Positions 62,314-64,000 of a stretch of 64,000 nucleotides of DNA are shown here, in pieces. Under the pieces are notes generated by a model that was not told where the DNA came from, made no database searches, and was given only the letters and a program-made list of their open reading frames with translations. Origin of the DNA: Citrobacter enshiensis. Its GTDB lineage: Bacteria; Pseudomonadota; Gammaproteobacteria; Enterobacterales; Enterobacteriaceae. The stretch lies in the NCBI RefSeq assembly GCF_029338175.1, contig NZ_CP119862.1, forward strand, positions 4,620,839 to 4,684,838, written 5' to 3'. Within the stretch, counting starts at the first letter, position 1, and the number at the start of each line of letters is the position of its first letter. The translations under genes and the position numbers were made by a program.

Positions 62314-64000
62314 TTATTGCCCAATGACAAACCAACCCCGTGAAGGGAAAAAAATCTGTAATGTGCGGCGGTAAACATTATCAGGAACACGATCCCCGTC
62401 GTTCTGGGTCAGCCCTGTCAGTACATACCCGGCCTGATCATTAAACCCACCAAACGGAACAGTCTGAACCAGTGCGGATTCAACCGCGCCAAATCTGACA
62501 TTCGAAACAAAGTTCTGGTTAACCCAGTCCCACGTTGCACGGGTATTAATGTTGTTGTCACGTGAGGAAAAGTTTGCACTGAGCCAGTCATGAAGCCATC
62601 CGCTCCATCTGGTGCCATAAACACTTCCATCGGGTGTATATGCAGCAGCACCGGCTCTCAGGTAACCTGGTACAGACCAGTCACCGTTATTGAGATTGAA
62701 TGACGCTATACGAGTTTGCCCAGCACCGGAACCTTTACCAAAGATACGAAACTCTGCGCCCAGGAGGTCTATGTTGACGTCAGCACCCGATTGCGTGTTC
62801 ACAATAGAATATTGTGGACTGTCGCCATTTGACGTTTTAATTGTTACACCAGACTCAGACAACGCCAGTGGTCCCGTCATCGTGTCGCCATTTTTTTGGA
62901 CAGCATTAGCGGCCCTGTCAACCGTAGTCTTTAAACCGATATTCTGGACAAATAAAGCCGGATTTGGGATATCAGAACCATTGCGGTCTTTTGCCAGTCG
63001 CGCATTCGCATTATCCATCGCGATTTTTACTGCTTTCGGCGTTGCGGCCTGTTCTTCGCTGACGCTGTCTGTCGCACTGTTCAGGCGCGTAAAACCCTTT
63101 TCGCTGGTTGACGCGTCCGGGTGATTTCGGGACTGTTCATGTTTTTTCAGCGCATCACTGGCCTGTTGTTCGTCCAGAGTACCTTTGGGGCGCAAGTCCG
63201 TGATGTTGCCAGCGGCATCAATACTGGCGAGCGCAAAAACATAATGTTGCACGCCGTTACTGACATAATCAGCGACATTTTCCGCAACCGTGATTTTACT
63301 TTGTGCAACCCATTCACTGGTCAGCGTCCCGGTCCAACTGACATCAAGCCAGACCTTTGTCAGCTTCGCAGATGCGGTAATGTTCAGGTCTGCGGGCAAT
63401 TCAGCACGCAGCCCGGCAACGTATCCGACCCCCTTTGTGACAAAAAATTGATTGCCGGACTTTGCGACCAGATAGCCCGAATCAAAAAATGCAGCTATCC
63501 CATAAAGATCGATATTTTCTCGGCGCTGGCGTTCATCCATTGCCGCCAGGCGGGCAGTGAAATCAATCTGCCATGTCTCTGCCGGGGTGGTAATTTCCGT
63601 TGCTTCCCTGGCTCCGCTGTATTCCATCAGCATGGAACGAACCAGCACGTTTCCCTGTTGGCCGTTCGCATTTTTTATTTTGCGCTGGGTCGGAGCGTGA
63701 ATAATCATCGCCAGTGTACCGGTGGCTTTATTTGCCAGCCCTATCCAGTTGAAATCGTAATCGCCCACATCCGCCCCCATAGTGACGGAATAAACGACAG
63801 CATTTTCATTCACAACGCCGGTTTTACTTACCGGCAGGCGATCGACAATTTTATCCGCTGCGGGAATTGTCTCAGTATTATCAATTGGCTTATCGGTATC
63901 CAGCCCCGGGATATACGCGAAAATAAATTCATCCAGCACGACGGGCTGATTATTAATTGCCTGCTGGGCTTTCCATTCTGAAAATACTTTTGTAATAACG
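62314..64000 (-). CDS. Phage tail fibre protein (partial, 5' end outside the window)
   Basis: At least 561 codons; the frame stays open to the window edge, so the start is missing. The in-frame sequence before the GTG at 63939 reads VITKVFSEWKAQQAINNQPV, the usual N-terminus of tail-collar fibre proteins (DUF3751), so the GTG is not the start. The collar domain covers the first 170 residues (VVYSVTMGADVGDYDFNWIG), then a shaft with the repeat KHEQSRNHPDASTSEKGFTR, and a C-terminal receptor-binding part ending FPSRGWFVIGQ. It should determine host range together with the Tfa protein. Confidence 0.85.
   Translation of the reverse strand, partial: VITKVFSEWKAQQAINNQPVVLDEFIFAYIPGLDTDKPIDNTETIPAADKIVDRLPVSKTGVVNENAVVYSVTMGADVGDYDFNWIGLANKATGTLAMIIHAPTQRKIKNANGQQGNVLVRSMLMEYSGAREATEITTPAETWQIDFTARLAAMDERQRRENIDLYGIAAFFDSGYLVAKSGNQFFVTKGVGYVAGLRAELPADLNITASAKLTKVWLDVSWTGTLTSEWVAQSKITVAENVADYVSNGVQHYVFALASIDAAGNITDLRPKGTLDEQQASDALKKHEQSRNHPDASTSEKGFTRLNSATDSVSEEQAATPKAVKIAMDNANARLAKDRNGSDIPNPALFVQNIGLKTTVDRAANAVQKNGDTMTGPLALSESGVTIKTSNGDSPQYSIVNTQSGADVNIDLLGAEFRIFGKGSGAGQTRIASFNLNNGDWSVPGYLRAGAAAYTPDGSVYGTRWSGWLHDWLSANFSSRDNNINTRATWDWVNQNFVSNVRFGAVESALVQTVPFGGFNDQAGYVLTGLTQNDGDRVPDNVYRRTLQIFFPSRGWFVIGQ

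Larger units (their letters stand above)
57868..64000. mobile_element. Prophage, one end, continuing beyond the window
   Basis: The junction with host sequence is near 57850-57900, inside the CpxQ/cpxP 3' region. From there the window holds tandem repeats like integrase arm sites, a Cro-like gene with an operator palindrome, a 568-bp non-coding stretch, and leftward late genes for a contractile-tail phage: spike, two small tail proteins, fibre assembly protein and tail fibre. The integrase and head genes must lie to the right. I cannot assign the phage to a named genus. Confidence 0.85.

Noticed and set aside
63121-63981. 286-codon plus-strand frame over the tail fibre gene
   Set aside because: Antisense to a well-supported phage fibre protein; no independent evidence.

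Overview
The window is enterobacterial chromosome. Gene content and protein sequences are extremely close to Escherichia/Salmonella/Citrobacter, and the E. coli order argH-argBC-argE-ppc ... katG-metF ... metL-metB-metJ ... priA-cytR-ftsN-hslVU-menA-rraA-zapB-glpFKX-fpr ... tpiA ... cdh-sbp-pfkA-fieF is kept. The accessory insertions (a 5'-nucleotidase island, a KdgM/GPH module, two SLC13/DASS carriers) make a Citrobacter-like genome my best guess; the species cannot be fixed from sequence alone.

Layout. 0.1-4.8 kb: arginine biosynthesis (argCBH divergent from argE with ARG boxes between). 5.1-13.9 kb: ppc, eptC, yijO, then the scar of a deleted PTS/glycyl-radical cluster (remnants of a pflC-like activase and of ptsA), followed by intact fsaB-gldA and yijE. 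14.0-17.3 kb: katG and metF, with MetJ boxes. 17.3-26.3 kb: accessory island between metF and metL. It holds three paralogous exported 5'-nucleotidases, an InsA-like zinc-ribbon protein, a Tsx-like nucleoside porin and a polytopic membrane protein, and is bordered by two related 54-bp sequences. 26.3-31.2 kb: metBL, metJ, yiiX. 31.2-33.9 kb: inserted sugar-acid oligosaccharide uptake module (GPH symporter and KdgM-like porin) with a KdgR-like operator. 34.0-48.6 kb: core genes rpmE, priA, cytR, ftsN, hslVU, menA, rraA, an inserted SDR gene, zapB, glpFKX and fpr. 48.6-57.7 kb: yiiR, yiiQ, tpiA, two SLC13/DASS carriers, cdh, sbp, pfkA, fieF. 57.8-64.0 kb: one end of a prophage (baseplate/tail fibre genes), inserted inside the 3' untranslated region of cpxP, i.e. 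in the CpxQ small-RNA sequence.

How the genes work together. MetJ (encoded here) should repress metBL, metF and itself through the met boxes seen at both operators. The glp genes, gldA, tpiA, pfkA, fsaB and ppc form a block of triose/glycerol/hexose metabolism. The island genes fit a nucleotide-scavenging route: periplasmic nucleotides are dephosphorylated by the exported 5'-nucleotidases and a Tsx-like channel brings nucleosides across the outer membrane. One nucleotidase has a consensus CRP site upstream. The most interesting items are this island with its border repeats, an EF-hand-like insertion in one nucleotidase, and the prophage junction in CpxQ. No CRISPR array, tRNA, rRNA or complete insertion sequence was recognised.
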